A stretch of 53,546 nucleotides of DNA from a bacterium. GTDB lineage: Bacteria; Auribacterota; JABMQX01. Location of the stretch: positions 1 through 53,546 of the forward strand of contig JAUYEE010000238.1 in NCBI GenBank assembly GCA_030691545.1, given 5' to 3'. The notes below the pieces were generated by a model. That model made no database searches, was not told the origin of the DNA, and saw nothing but the letters and a program-made list of their open reading frames with translations. Each line of letters begins with the position of its first letter. The stretch's first letter is position 1. The translations under genes were made by a program, and so were the position numbers. Shown here in pieces: positions 44,789 through 53,102 of the stretch.

Positions 44789-44867
44789 ACGTTCGACCTG
44801 ATTGAATGTTACGCAAAAACCTGGAAGAACGCCACAGGAATTCCAAAGCCCGTTATCGGAGAAGCCC

Positions 44868-46760
44868 GTGCCCGAAAAAACTCCTCAATCACCAGACAAG
44901 GCGCAGACGCCAAGAGAGCTCTCATTTCTCGCCATTTGCTTGGGTATTGCCATAGCGGTCGTTTTCGGCGCAGCCAATGCCGCCCTTGCGCTTCGCGTCG
45001 GGATGACTGTGAGCGCTTCGATTCCGGCGGCTGTCATCTCGATGGCTGTCCTTCGGGCGCTTCGCAGACCCAATGCCCTATTAGAAAACAACATGGTTCA
45101 GACCATTGGCTCGTCGGGGGAAGGGCTGGCAGCCGGGGTCGTTTTCACTATCCCCGCCTTCATCCTCCTGGACTTGGACCTCTCGTTGTTTCAGACTTTT
45201 TTGTTTGCGATGCTGGGGGGCTTTCTGGGAATTCTGATGATGATTCCCCTCCGGCGGTTGCTGATTGTCGAGGAACACAAGACGCTCCCCTATCCGGAAG
45301 GGACCGCCTGCGCGGAGGTCCTCAAGGCAGGCGAACAAGGTGGATTGCGGGCGCGAACAGTCTTTCAGGGGGTAGGGCTGGGGGTGGTCTACAAATTTCT
45401 CGCCGATGGTCTGAAGCTTTTCCGCTCCACCATCGAATCAGGGCTGCCGGTTTATCGGGGTGCGGCCATCGGGATGGATGCTCTCCCTTCGCTCCTCGGC
45501 GTGGGCTACATCATCGGCATCCGAATCGCCGCAGTGATTTTCGCCGGGGGAGTGCTCGGATGGCTCGTGTTCATACCGGCGATCCGCGAATTTGGTGCGC
45601 ATCTCTCCCAGCCGCTTTACCCCGCCACGAAGCTGATCTCGGAGATGGGCGCCGGCGATATATGGTCAAACTACATCCGCTACATTGGCGCCGGGGGTGT
45701 CGCGGTCGGCGGGCTTGTCAGTCTCCTGAGGTCAATGCCGACGATCTCCCGCTCCATTCGAGCGATGTTTCTGCGCTCTTCGAGCCGCGTTCGAGGCGGC
45801 GGTGCGGTTCCCCTTCACGAACGGGACATGGATTTGAGAATTGTCGCGGGCGGGGTCGTCGCGTTGATTGTGATCATGGCTGTTCTGCCGACGATACCCG
45901 TAGGAATCCTCGGAGCAGTGCTGATCGCGGTGTTCGGATTCTTTTTCGTTGCGGTTGCCTCACGGATCGTGGGGATTGTAGGCGGCTCTTCGTGCCCCAT
46001 CTCCGGCATGACGATTGCCGCGCTCTTGGTCTGCGCTGCCATCCTGAAGGGGACGGGGTATAGCGGAGAGACAGGCATGGCTGCGGCACTCTCCATCGGC
46101 GCCATCCTCTGCATTGCCATCTCAATGGCTGCCGACACTTCTCAGGACCTCAAGACCGGCTTCCTGGTCAAGGCGACGCCGTGGCGTCAGCAAGTTGGCG
46201 AATTGATCGCGATTCTCCCGAGCGCCGTGGTGGCAGGCTTAGTCGTGATGATGCTGCACAAAGCATACGGGATAGGAAAGGGACTCGAGGCTCCTCAGGC
46301 GACGATCATGTCGCTCGTCGTTCGGGGCGTCATGGAGGCGAACCTCCCCTGGAATCTCGTTTTGATTGGAATGGCGACCGCCCTCGCCGTGGAGCTTCTC
46401 GGCGTACGGTCTCTTCCTTTTTCCATCGGGTTGTATTTGAAGATCCATCTCTCTACGCCGATCATTGTCGGGGGAATTCTTCATTGGCTGCTGGTGGGGC
46501 GAAGGTCGCGGGGACCCGCGACGGGAATCGAGACTACACCGGGTGTCCTCTTTGCCTCCGGGCTAATCGCCGGAGACGCCACCATGCTCGTCATCCTCGC
46601 TGGCTTCGAGTACACGAAGGTTTCGCTCGCCCTCGAGGGGCTGGAGCGAGTTCCCCAGGCCATCACCCTTTTGCCTTTCCTGGTCCTCGCGTTCTTCTTA
46701 GCACGCACCGATTGGCGACGCGAAGGCAGCCTGACAGCTTCTTCAGATAGCGGCCCTTGA
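44868..46760 (+). CDS. OPT-family oligopeptide/metal-chelate transporter
   Basis: The 630-residue inner-membrane protein has about 14-15 hydrophobic segments and OPT landmarks: FGAANAALALRVGMTVSASI, NALLENNMVQTIGSSGEGLA, TLPYPEGTACAEVLKAGE and GGVLGWLVFIPAI. OPT transporters carry oligopeptides or metal chelates with protons. The GTG with GGAG six bases upstream is preferred; a TTG 66 bases upstream is also in frame. It is convergent with the zinc operon, so a metal-chelate cargo is possible but unproven. Confidence 0.9.
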   Translation: MPEKTPQSPDKAQTPRELSFLAICLGIAIAVVFGAANAALALRVGMTVSASIPAAVISMAVLRALRRPNALLENNMVQTIGSSGEGLAAGVVFTIPAFILLDLDLSLFQTFLFAMLGGFLGILMMIPLRRLLIVEEHKTLPYPEGTACAEVLKAGEQGGLRARTVFQGVGLGVVYKFLADGLKLFRSTIESGLPVYRGAAIGMDALPSLLGVGYIIGIRIAAVIFAGGVLGWLVFIPAIREFGAHLSQPLYPATKLISEMGAGDIWSNYIRYIGAGGVAVGGLVSLLRSMPTISRSIRAMFLRSSSRVRGGGAVPLHERDMDLRIVAGGVVALIVIMAVLPTIPVGILGAVLIAVFGFFFVAVASRIVGIVGGSSCPISGMTIAALLVCAAILKGTGYSGETGMAAALSIGAILCIAISMAADTSQDLKTGFLVKATPWRQQVGELIAILPSAVVAGLVVMMLHKAYGIGKGLEAPQATIMSLVVRGVMEANLPWNLVLIGMATALAVELLGVRSLPFSIGLYLKIHLSTPIIVGGILHWLLVGRRSRGPATGIETTPGVLFASGLIAGDATMLVILAGFEYTKVSLALEGLERVPQAITLLPFLVLAFFLARTDWRREGSLTASSDSGP

Positions 46761-46832
46761 GTCGTACTTTCCCCCCGGACACCGCGCCCGCCAACTATAG
46801 TGGTCGCAAAGCATGATTTTGGGGAGTACGAC
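46761..46832. terminator. Inverted repeat between convergent genes
   Basis: GTCGTACTTTCCCC (46761-46774) pairs with GGGGAGTACGAC (46821-46832) apart from a two-base bulge. The loop is about 46 bases. It directly follows the OPT stop and is 40 bases from the end of the znuB-like gene, so it may stop transcription from both sides. Confidence 0.5.
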
Positions 46833-46872
46833 CCGGTCGGACCCGTCGCACGCTCTTCCGTGCTCGGTCTAT

Positions 46873-47730
46873 CTACCTGGCCAGCGAATGCACTGCCCTG
46901 CCAAACGAAACCAGAAGAAAAAGAGCCGCGTACACGCAAACAATGGCGGGACCTGTAGGTAGGTCCGCACGGAAAGAGAGGCTTATGCCCGCAGGGACCG
47001 ATAGGAGTACGACCAAAACGGAGCCCAGGAGAATCAACCACATCTGCCGGAATAGAGTGAGCGAAATCATTGCCGGAATGAGCAACGAGGCAAACACGAA
47101 CAGGATTCCGGCGGTTTTCATGGCGAGAGAAATCGAAAGTCCCAGGCAGGCGTAGAAGGCCAGTTCGTATAACGACGTTCGCAAGCCCATGGAGCGAGCG
47201 GTCTCTTTGTCGAAGGAAACGAAGATAAACATCCTGTGCAAGGAGACGAAAGTCAGGAAGACGACACCCGCGACGCAACCGAGTTGCCAGATTTCCCTTT
47301 TGGAAGAGTACAGAAGCGTCCCGGAAACCACGTCGAGGCCATGCGCCTCGGCCGCCGGGTTTTTGGCGATTAGAATAATTGAGACGCCTGCTGCGACGAC
47401 ATAGGCCCAACCAATGAGGCTCTCTTTGGAGAGAGCCTCGTATCTCCCTGAGAGAGAGAAAAGGAGAGCCGTCAGAAGAGTCAAGCCGAACGCGGCCGCC
47501 TCCGCGTTCCATCCGACGAATAGCCCGAGAGCCACACCGAGGGCCGCTGCCTCGGAGAGGGCCACGCCCAGAAAGACAATTCTCCGGAGGATTACATAGA
47601 CGCCCAGAAAGGCGCAGACGCTCCCTGCTAACAGCCCTGCAAACAGGGCGTATCGCAAGAATGACTCGCGAAACACCTCCGTCGAGAACATTGCCGCGAA
47701 TTGGAGGAGGACATCAGGAAGAGCCGGCAT
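46873..47730 (-). CDS. Zinc/manganese ABC transporter permease (ZnuB/MntB family)
   Basis: The 285-residue inner-membrane protein has about eight hydrophobic segments. Family motifs include LAGSVCAFLGVYVILRRIVF, LSEAAALGVALG and ILFVFASLLIPAMISL. It forms the channel of the metal importer. GGAGG lies 8 bases before the ATG. Its start overlaps the ATPase gene by 17 bases and it is the last gene of the operon. The metal is inferred as zinc from the His-rich neighbour, not proven. Confidence 0.92.
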   Translation of the reverse strand: MPALPDVLLQFAAMFSTEVFRESFLRYALFAGLLAGSVCAFLGVYVILRRIVFLGVALSEAAALGVALGLFVGWNAEAAAFGLTLLTALLFSLSGRYEALSKESLIGWAYVVAAGVSIILIAKNPAAEAHGLDVVSGTLLYSSKREIWQLGCVAGVVFLTFVSLHRMFIFVSFDKETARSMGLRTSLYELAFYACLGLSISLAMKTAGILFVFASLLIPAMISLTLFRQMWLILLGSVLVVLLSVPAGISLSFRADLPTGPAIVCVYAALFLLVSFGRAVHSLAR

Positions 47731-48499
47731 TGTTCTCACCTCCAGGCACAATGACGAACTTCCCGTCAACTTCTCCGACCTTGAGGGGTGTCTCGTAGAT
47801 CTCCCCCAGAAGTTGTGGAGAAAGCGCTTCGTGGCGGTCGTAGATTCGCATCTGTTTGCCTTTCAAAAACATGACCCGATGAACGTAGTTGAATAGGACA
47901 TTGAGGAGATGGCTCACGAGGACAATAGTGATCCCCATGGAGTGATGGACGTGGCGGATCAAGCTCATGACCTGATCCTCGCCCTGGATGTCGAGATCGT
48001 TGGTCGGCTCGTCAAGAAGAAGAACATCCGGGTCGAAAGCCAGAGCGCGCGCCACCAGCGTCCTCTGTTTCTGCCCGCCGGAAAGGTCGCGGTATCGTTT
48101 CCGGCGAAGGTCTTCGATTCCCGTGACGGAAATAGCCTCCTCGACTTTCTCGCGGTCGCGGCTGCCAAACCGCCGCAAGGGGCCCGTTCTCCCCAGCCTG
48201 CCCATGAACACGATATCCAGAACGCTCAGCGGGAAAATCTCATCGAGGGATTGTCGCTGCATGACATAGCCGAACTTCAGGCCCTCTCGAATGTGGATTG
48301 AGCCGCGAAGCGGTTTGATCACACGGAGAATTGCCCGCAGAATCGTGGTCTTCCCCGAGCCGTTCGGGCCGATAATGCCCAGGAAGTCTCCCTCAGCTAT
48401 GGAAAACGTGAGGTCTCTCAGGACCGCGCCGCGGCCATAGCCGAGGGAGACTCCCTCGAACCGCACTACGGCGTTGTCTGGTTGCTCGCTCTGGTTCAT
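47714..48499 (-). CDS. Zinc/manganese ABC transporter ATP-binding protein (ZnuC/MntA family)
   Basis: The 261-residue ATPase has Walker A GPNGSGKTT, the signature LSGGQKQRT and Walker B VLLLDEPTNDLD, followed by the switch histidine in VLVSHLL. FMGRLGRTG and similar segments place it in the metal-chelate group. It energises uptake through the adjacent permease. Its ATG overlaps the stop of the binding-protein gene by ATGA, so synthesis is coupled. Confidence 0.94.
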   Translation of the reverse strand: MNQSEQPDNAVVRFEGVSLGYGRGAVLRDLTFSIAEGDFLGIIGPNGSGKTTILRAILRVIKPLRGSIHIREGLKFGYVMQRQSLDEIFPLSVLDIVFMGRLGRTGPLRRFGSRDREKVEEAISVTGIEDLRRKRYRDLSGGQKQRTLVARALAFDPDVLLLDEPTNDLDIQGEDQVMSLIRHVHHSMGITIVLVSHLLNVLFNYVHRVMFLKGKQMRIYDRHEALSPQLLGEIYETPLKVGEVDGKFVIVPGGENNAGSS

Positions 48500-49410
48500 C
48501 GGGATAGCGCTCCTACAATCTCGGTGACGTTGTACGTCAGATTGTCGAGAAAGGTGACGACTCCTTTCCTGCCGCCGACGTAGAAGGGCAGGCGAAGGAC
48601 TTTTGCTCCTGTTTCCCGAGCGACAAACTGCACTGGCCGCTCCGGATAGTAGGGTTCGATGAGCATGAGTTTGGCGCCTTCTCGTCGGGCGGCCTCCACG
48701 ACTTGTTTCAGATGGGAGGCAGACGGAGGGATTCCCGGTTTTGGCTCCAGGCTGCCGACAATCTCCAGTCCGAACTCACTGCAAAAGTAGTCCCAGGATT
48801 GGTGATACTGAATGATCTTCGTGCCCTTGAAGAGCTCAAGCTTCCTGTGAAGGCCGTCATAAACCTGGTCGAGTTTCTTCAGGTAGGCCTCTTTGTTTCT
48901 CCCGAAGTACTCAGCGTCCTCCGGCGAGACACGATTGAGTCCCTTCGTGATGTTCTCAACAACGATGTGAGCGTTCTCCCGCGTGACCCAGTAATGCGGA
49001 TTGCCGTAGGGATGAACATCCCCCATGGCGCCGTCAATTCTCCCCTTTGGGGTCTGGATCGGCTGCACCCCGTCGGATGGGTCAACGTACCCCTCCGCTC
49101 CGAACCTTACCTTGTTGTTGCGCGATGCGTCAATCAGCCCCTGAATCCAGATGTCCACATCGAGACCTCCCACAATCAACACGTCCGCCTCTCTCAGTTT
49201 CATCACCTGGCTGGGGCGGGGGTCGAAGAAGTGGAGGTCGTATTTGCCGGTGGAAATAGCATCCACGCTCACTCTGTCTCCACCGATCTGCTTGGCGATA
49301 TCCGCCATATCGAGAGTCGAAGCGACTACGTTCAACTTCTCGGCGGCCGCGCATGTCAGACTCGCCGCCAGGAGAAGTGCGATTACGGCTGTTTGTGTGT
49401 GAATTCTCAT
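48496..49410 (-). CDS. Periplasmic metal-binding protein (ZnuA/TroA family)
   Basis: The 304-residue protein has a signal peptide (IALLLAASLTCAAAEK; possibly cleaved by signal peptidase I) and the cluster A-I metal site: His60 (DLHFFDPRPS), His139 (HPYGNPHYW), His203 (QYHQSW) and Glu252 (LMLIEPYY). GGAGG lies 10 bases before the ATG. No His-rich loop is found inside it, unlike many ZnuA proteins; the His-rich segments are in the next gene upstream. It delivers the metal to the ZnuB-like channel. Confidence 0.93.
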   Translation of the reverse strand: MRIHTQTAVIALLLAASLTCAAAEKLNVVASTLDMADIAKQIGGDRVSVDAISTGKYDLHFFDPRPSQVMKLREADVLIVGGLDVDIWIQGLIDASRNNKVRFGAEGYVDPSDGVQPIQTPKGRIDGAMGDVHPYGNPHYWVTRENAHIVVENITKGLNRVSPEDAEYFGRNKEAYLKKLDQVYDGLHRKLELFKGTKIIQYHQSWDYFCSEFGLEIVGSLEPKPGIPPSASHLKQVVEAARREGAKLMLIEPYYPERPVQFVARETGAKVLRLPFYVGGRKGVVTFLDNLTYNVTEIVGALSR

Positions 49411-49438
49411 TTCTAAGTCACCTCCAGTCTCAGGGGAG

Positions 49439-50872
49439 TCAATCCTCAAGGCGATGTGCGTGGGGACCGAGACCCCACACGAATTGCAGCATGAACGCGT
49501 GTTCGTCCTCGCCATCGGCAAGCTCGCTGTACCGGTAGGACGGCCTGACGTACATGGAGTGGGTGAAGTAGTAACTCAGGAAAGCCGTCGCACCCCATTC
49601 AGCTTCGAGGTAGTCTCCGTCCCACCGGTCGTAACGGGCGCCGGTTTCCCAGTACTTGCTGAGGGTCAACTGAAGCAGGGAATAAAGCCCCCAGGCGTCG
49701 GCATCATACTCCCCAATGCGGTTGTGCTCGTGTTCATGTTCGAGTTCCTGCTCCTCGGCCAGTTCAAAATCGCCGAAGAAGAACTCGTTCTGCCAGCGAA
49801 TTCTCCTGTACGACTGAGGCCAGCGATGGACCAGCGTCAGGTCTGCCCCATGAACAACACTCTCACCGCCCTCGCCCCCGGCTAAGCTGTAGCCGGTCAT
49901 CAGGTTGGTGTCGTCGCTCAAAGGGAGATCAACGCTGGCTCGTGCGGTATACACGCGGCCGCCCCAGTCCACGGGCCCTTGAAAGCCCAAAACGTTGTTT
50001 TCAACGGCGGCGTGCTCATGTTCGTGGTCCTCGGCCTCGCCGAGTGCTCTCCCGTTCCAGACGCCTCCCTGCACCTTCAAGTAAACATCCCAGGGATTGG
50101 GAATCAGGGTACTGACCTGAAAACCATCGTCATACCAGGAATGATCGCCGAAGAGGCGGAGAAGCGGCAGAGGCGTGTCCGGAATGGCCCAGTGGTGGGG
50201 ATGAATCGAGTTGAGCCTGCCGAAGTCCAGCAGTTTCCGGCCGACCTGGAGCTGGAAGTTGGCGGGCAAATCCAGAAAAGAAACGTGCCCCTCCTCGATC
50301 TCGGTATGAGTGTGGATTGCTCCGCCATCCTCCGGGTGCTGTCCGATGGCGCCAATGAAATCACCTCGGATCCCCGGCCAGAGGTAGCTCTGGATGGCGA
50401 GTTCGGCATGCTCGAGCATGATTTTCTCGTCGAGGGGATTCGTTTCCGTGTCGGAAAGCAATCCTTTCACGTCCACCACGAGGCTAATGTCCGGGTTCAT
50501 GAGACCGCCGTACGCGCCCACGGGCGCCGCCTTGTGCCGCGGCGCCTCGGCCTCTTCGAGCCGTTCCACTCTCCCAGCCAACCCCTCGACATCCCCTCTT
50601 TTCTTCAGTTCAACCACTTTGTCGTTCAGGGCTTGAATCTCTTTCTGCTTCGCTTCGATAGTTGCTTTCAGGGCTTCCTGCGTGGATACTTTTTCCTCCA
50701 GTGCCCTGATTCGCGCCTCGTAGGAAGTCTTTATCTGCTCGAATTCAGTCTTGAGCTTTTCAAGCTCAGCTTTAAGGTCTCCGCTTTCCTCCGCCTGCCC
50801 TGGAGATACGACCCAGGCGACAAGCAGTGCCACGGAAAGACGTAATAGGAATGCGCATCTATGCCAACGCAT
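49439..50872 (-). CDS. Outer-membrane barrel protein with coiled coil and His-rich loops
   Basis: After a signal peptide (SVALLVAWVVSPGQAEE) comes a coiled coil of about residues 30-110 (LEKLKTEFEQIKTSYEARI), then a beta-rich region resembling a porin with aromatic strand ends and a terminal FVWGLGPHAHRLED. Two His/Glu clusters (EDHEHEH at 281-287 and HEHEH at 379-383) and HTHTEIEEGH lie in presumed loops. The start is supported by the GGAGGTGGAG stretch before it. Its place between the binding protein and a small His/Cys protein suggests metal passage across the outer membrane. Family not recognised for certain. Confidence 0.75.
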   Translation of the reverse strand: MRWHRCAFLLRLSVALLVAWVVSPGQAEESGDLKAELEKLKTEFEQIKTSYEARIRALEEKVSTQEALKATIEAKQKEIQALNDKVVELKKRGDVEGLAGRVERLEEAEAPRHKAAPVGAYGGLMNPDISLVVDVKGLLSDTETNPLDEKIMLEHAELAIQSYLWPGIRGDFIGAIGQHPEDGGAIHTHTEIEEGHVSFLDLPANFQLQVGRKLLDFGRLNSIHPHHWAIPDTPLPLLRLFGDHSWYDDGFQVSTLIPNPWDVYLKVQGGVWNGRALGEAEDHEHEHAAVENNVLGFQGPVDWGGRVYTARASVDLPLSDDTNLMTGYSLAGGEGGESVVHGADLTLVHRWPQSYRRIRWQNEFFFGDFELAEEQELEHEHEHNRIGEYDADAWGLYSLLQLTLSKYWETGARYDRWDGDYLEAEWGATAFLSYYFTHSMYVRPSYRYSELADGEDEHAFMLQFVWGLGPHAHRLED

Positions 50873-50895
50873 TTCAGTCTCCACCTCCCTGGATT

Positions 50896-50954
50896 GAAGC
50901 AGCTTTTCGCTTTGCTTCGGTATAAACACAAGATGTCACAATTGAAATCGTGAC
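50896..50954. promoter_or_regulatory. Two inverted repeats upstream of the His-rich barrel gene
   Basis: GAAGCA (50896-50901) pairs with TGCTTC (50913-50918), forming a hairpin in the leader. GTCAC (50935-50939) and GTGAC (50950-50954) flank a 10-base A/T-rich centre. A TATACC -10-like box lies between them on the minus strand. They may be an internal promoter and operator, or leader structures. Confidence 0.35.
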
Positions 50955-50978
50955 GACCACGGCATGACGTGAACTACT

Positions 50979-51284
50979 TCAGTCCTGGAGATCGGGCGGG
51001 GATCGGATAGAGACTTGTCGGATTACCTGGGTCAGGAGGGGTAACTGCAGTCGCGCCAATATCAGAAAAGCAACTGGAGCGACATAAGCCAGAGGGATCC
51101 CGCTATGGAGCAGGAAGAAAAAGGAGGCTTGCCAGAGGCAGACTGCACAATCTCTGTGGCCTTTGAAATCGTGGTGGGCATGACTGGCCCCCAGAGCCAG
51201 GAAGCAGAGAAGCGCACTCACGGCGGCAACCGAGACGAATACCGCCGCAAGGCGGCGACCGCAAAGGTAAGGCTGTCTCACCAT
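50979..51284 (-). CDS. Small membrane protein with His/Cys metal motif
   Basis: The 101-residue protein has two hydrophobic segments (about residues 12-34 and 52-80). Between them lies HAHHDFKGHRDCAVC, residues 35-49, a good metal-binding cluster (four His, two Cys). It resembles small DUF2946-like proteins only in style. A strong site GGAGG lies 9 bases before the ATG, and a promoter with a palindrome lies just upstream. As first gene of the zinc operon it may sense, bind or chaperone the metal. Confidence 0.7.
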   Translation of the reverse strand: MVRQPYLCGRRLAAVFVSVAAVSALLCFLALGASHAHHDFKGHRDCAVCLWQASFFFLLHSGIPLAYVAPVAFLILARLQLPLLTQVIRQVSIRSPPDLQD

Positions 51285-51763
51285 CTACTTCTTCCTCCGA
51301 ACTGCCTCCAATCTTCGGCTGTAGTTTACAGTCGGTGGGCCGTTCGCGTCAAGTAGTTTTCAAAACCGGGTGTGGGGTGAGGTATCATCACCATCTTGAC
51401 CATCTTGCACAGCGCTGCGGAAGATGGTAATATTCTAAAGGAAGTGAGGGCGTTCCCTTGCGCCCCGCTTCGCATCTGTGGGCATGATAGAGTCAGTCTC
51501 TCAAAGGTTGGCTGTTGGACGCCCCTCGCACACCCCGCGAGGGAGCTTTCTGTGCCCGGAGAAGGACCGGGTGAGCGCCGGAGAAACGCGGAACCGCCTA
51601 CCGGGCAGTCTTGTTACCAGGATGACCGGCCGGTGGGGCACCTGAATCGCGCAGGCAGGTCAGTCCTGCTGTTTCTCGCCGTGGCTTCAAAAAAGTCCAG
51701 CGGAACCGTCGGCGGTTGAATCCACCGCTCCGAGTGGGAGGCAACACCAAAGTTGTTTTGGGT
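51285..51763. other. Divergent region between the zinc operon and UVR-motif gene
   Basis: The 479-base gap holds the zinc operon promoter (51323-51352), a tandem 9-mer ACCATCTTG (51390-51407) with the inverse AAGATGGT at 51421-51428, and a CCCGG/CCGGG hairpin at 51557-51573 related in style to the tail repeats of secG. No credible gene. Confidence 0.55.
51319..51352 (-). promoter_or_regulatory. Promoter of the zinc operon with palindromic operator candidate
   Basis: On the minus strand TTGACG, an 18-base spacer and TAAACT resemble a sigma70 promoter with start about 30 bases before the first ATG. The palindrome CTGTA-GTT-TACAG (51319-51331) covers the -10 box. It is a plausible site for a metal-dependent repressor such as Zur, but it does not match the known AT-rich Zur box. 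Confidence 0.55.
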
Positions 51764-52513
51764 ATGAGCCAGGATATCAGCAAGCTTCTCGACGAATGGG
51801 AATACGATCCTTTCAACCACGTCCGGAAAATCGTCGGCGATGACGGCAGAGAGAAGATGCAGGTGAGGGTCGAGCTGGGGATCCTCCAGATGGAGGTGGA
51901 TGGAAGGCCGGACGGGAAGAGGCCGTACGGGATGGATTCTCTCCTGGACTACTACGAGTCACAGCTCGAGGAATACGCCTCGAGACGCGGAAGTGATGAA
52001 GGGTTTTCCCTCGATGGCGAGGCGTGCGACGAGCTTCGTCAGGAGGCTTTGCTCTACTATCACCGGTACGTCCTGTTCTTCGAACTGGGCGATTATGAAC
52101 GGACGATCCGGGACACGGAGCGAAACGCGAGCCTTTTCGATTTCGTCTGGAAGTACGCGAGCAACAAGGATGACGCCCTGATCCTGGAGCAGCACCGGCC
52201 GTACATCATTCGGATGAACGCTTCAGCCCGGGCCCTGAAAGACGCCCAGCGCCACAACTATGAAGCGGCTGCCCGCCAGGTTCGCGACGCCATGGACAGG
52301 ATCGCGAGCCTTCCTGACATGGATAACACGACGTTTCTTTACGAAAAGAAGCGGTCTCTTTCGGTGCTCAACGGGATGCTCAAGGAACTGCAAGCGAGAA
52401 AGTCACCCTCCCCTCTGGACATTCTCAAGGTCGAGCTGGCGCGCGCGGTCGCCGAAGAACGGTTTGAGGATGCTGCGAGGCTGCGGAATGAGATCAATCG
52501 GCTCAGCGCGTAG
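51764..52513 (+). CDS. UvrB/UvrC-motif protein of the planctomycete type
   Basis: The 249-residue cytosolic protein begins SKLLDEWEYDPFNHVRKIVG and continues GDDGREKMQVRVELGILQME, then helical repeats, and ends with a UVR motif (about residues 216-246, LARAVAEERFEDAARLRNEI). The UVR motif mediates protein contacts in UvrB, UvrC and McsA; this protein has no nuclease or helicase domain, so older names such as UvrBC helicase are misleading. Its function is unknown. The ATG at 51764 is chosen because similarity starts there; no clear ribosome site is seen. Confidence 0.8.
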   Translation: MSQDISKLLDEWEYDPFNHVRKIVGDDGREKMQVRVELGILQMEVDGRPDGKRPYGMDSLLDYYESQLEEYASRRGSDEGFSLDGEACDELRQEALLYYHRYVLFFELGDYERTIRDTERNASLFDFVWKYASNKDDALILEQHRPYIIRMNASARALKDAQRHNYEAAARQVRDAMDRIASLPDMDNTTFLYEKKRSLSVLNGMLKELQARKSPSPLDILKVELARAVAEERFEDAARLRNEINRLSA

Positions 52514-52523
52514 AAAGGGCGGT

Positions 52524-53102
52524 TTATTTGCCGAGGAGCTTCTCGAACGCTGCCCGAGTGGCTCTCACCACTTCATCGTGGAGGCTCCTGCCGTGGGAGT
52601 CCATCGTTACCATGACGGGGAAATCCGCGACGCGGAGCACCCACATCGCCTCCGGCACTCCGAATTCCTCCAGCATGTAAACAGTCTCGACTTCTTCAAC
52701 GGCATTGGCGAGGACGGCCGCCAGCCCCCCGGTGGCGCTGAAGTACACGGCGCCGTACTTCTGGAGAGCCTCTAACGTTTTCGGCCCCATCCCTCCTTTT
52801 CCGATGACCCCTCTGACCCCGTATTCGGCGATGACCTGCCCCTGGTAGGGCTCCTCCCGAATGCTGGTGGTGGGCCCGGCCGCGACGAACTCGTACTTGC
52901 CCCTCGCCTTTCGCACAACAGGCCCACAGTGGTAGATGACCGACCCGTTCAGCACGTCGCGCAGGTACCCCGGCTTTTTCTCCACCATGTACTTGTGCGC
53001 CATGTCCCGCGCAGTCACCATGCGACCATTGAGAACAACCTCGTCGCCGACCTTTAGCCTTCGCATATCCTGTTCCGAAGCTGGCAGGTCAATCCGGATC
53101 AT
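52524..53102 (-). CDS. Fumarase/tartrate dehydratase beta subunit (class I)
   Basis: The 192-residue subunit of an iron-sulfur hydratase contains GDEVVLNGRMVTARDMAHKY, VIYHCGPVVRK, AGPTTSIREEPYQGQVIAEY and VIGKGGMG, all typical of the swivelling beta domain. It works with the alpha subunit encoded immediately upstream; the two genes overlap by 14 bases. The reaction is hydration of fumarate to malate or a related hydroxy acid. L-tartrate dehydratase cannot be excluded. Confidence 0.92.
   Translation of the reverse strand: MIRIDLPASEQDMRRLKVGDEVVLNGRMVTARDMAHKYMVEKKPGYLRDVLNGSVIYHCGPVVRKARGKYEFVAAGPTTSIREEPYQGQVIAEYGVRGVIGKGGMGPKTLEALQKYGAVYFSATGGLAAVLANAVEEVETVYMLEEFGVPEAMWVLRVADFPVMVTMDSHGRSLHDEVVRATRAAFEKLLGK

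Noticed and set aside
50935..50954. Zur box upstream of the His-rich barrel gene
   Set aside because: GTCAC/GTGAC arms do not match the known Zur consensus; kept only as a low-confidence inverted repeat.
51396..51719. Possible 107-codon gene upstream of the UVR-motif protein
   Set aside because: No ribosome site, composition like translated non-coding repeat DNA, and it overlaps hairpin elements.
51690..51745. tRNA-like 3' end (a GGTTGAATCC segment)
   Set aside because: The T-loop lacks the invariant C, no anticodon arm or acceptor pairing was found.
51285..51763. RNase P RNA, tmRNA or other structured RNA in the gap
   Set aside because: None of the conserved core segments of these RNAs could be recognised; only unrelated hairpins are seen.
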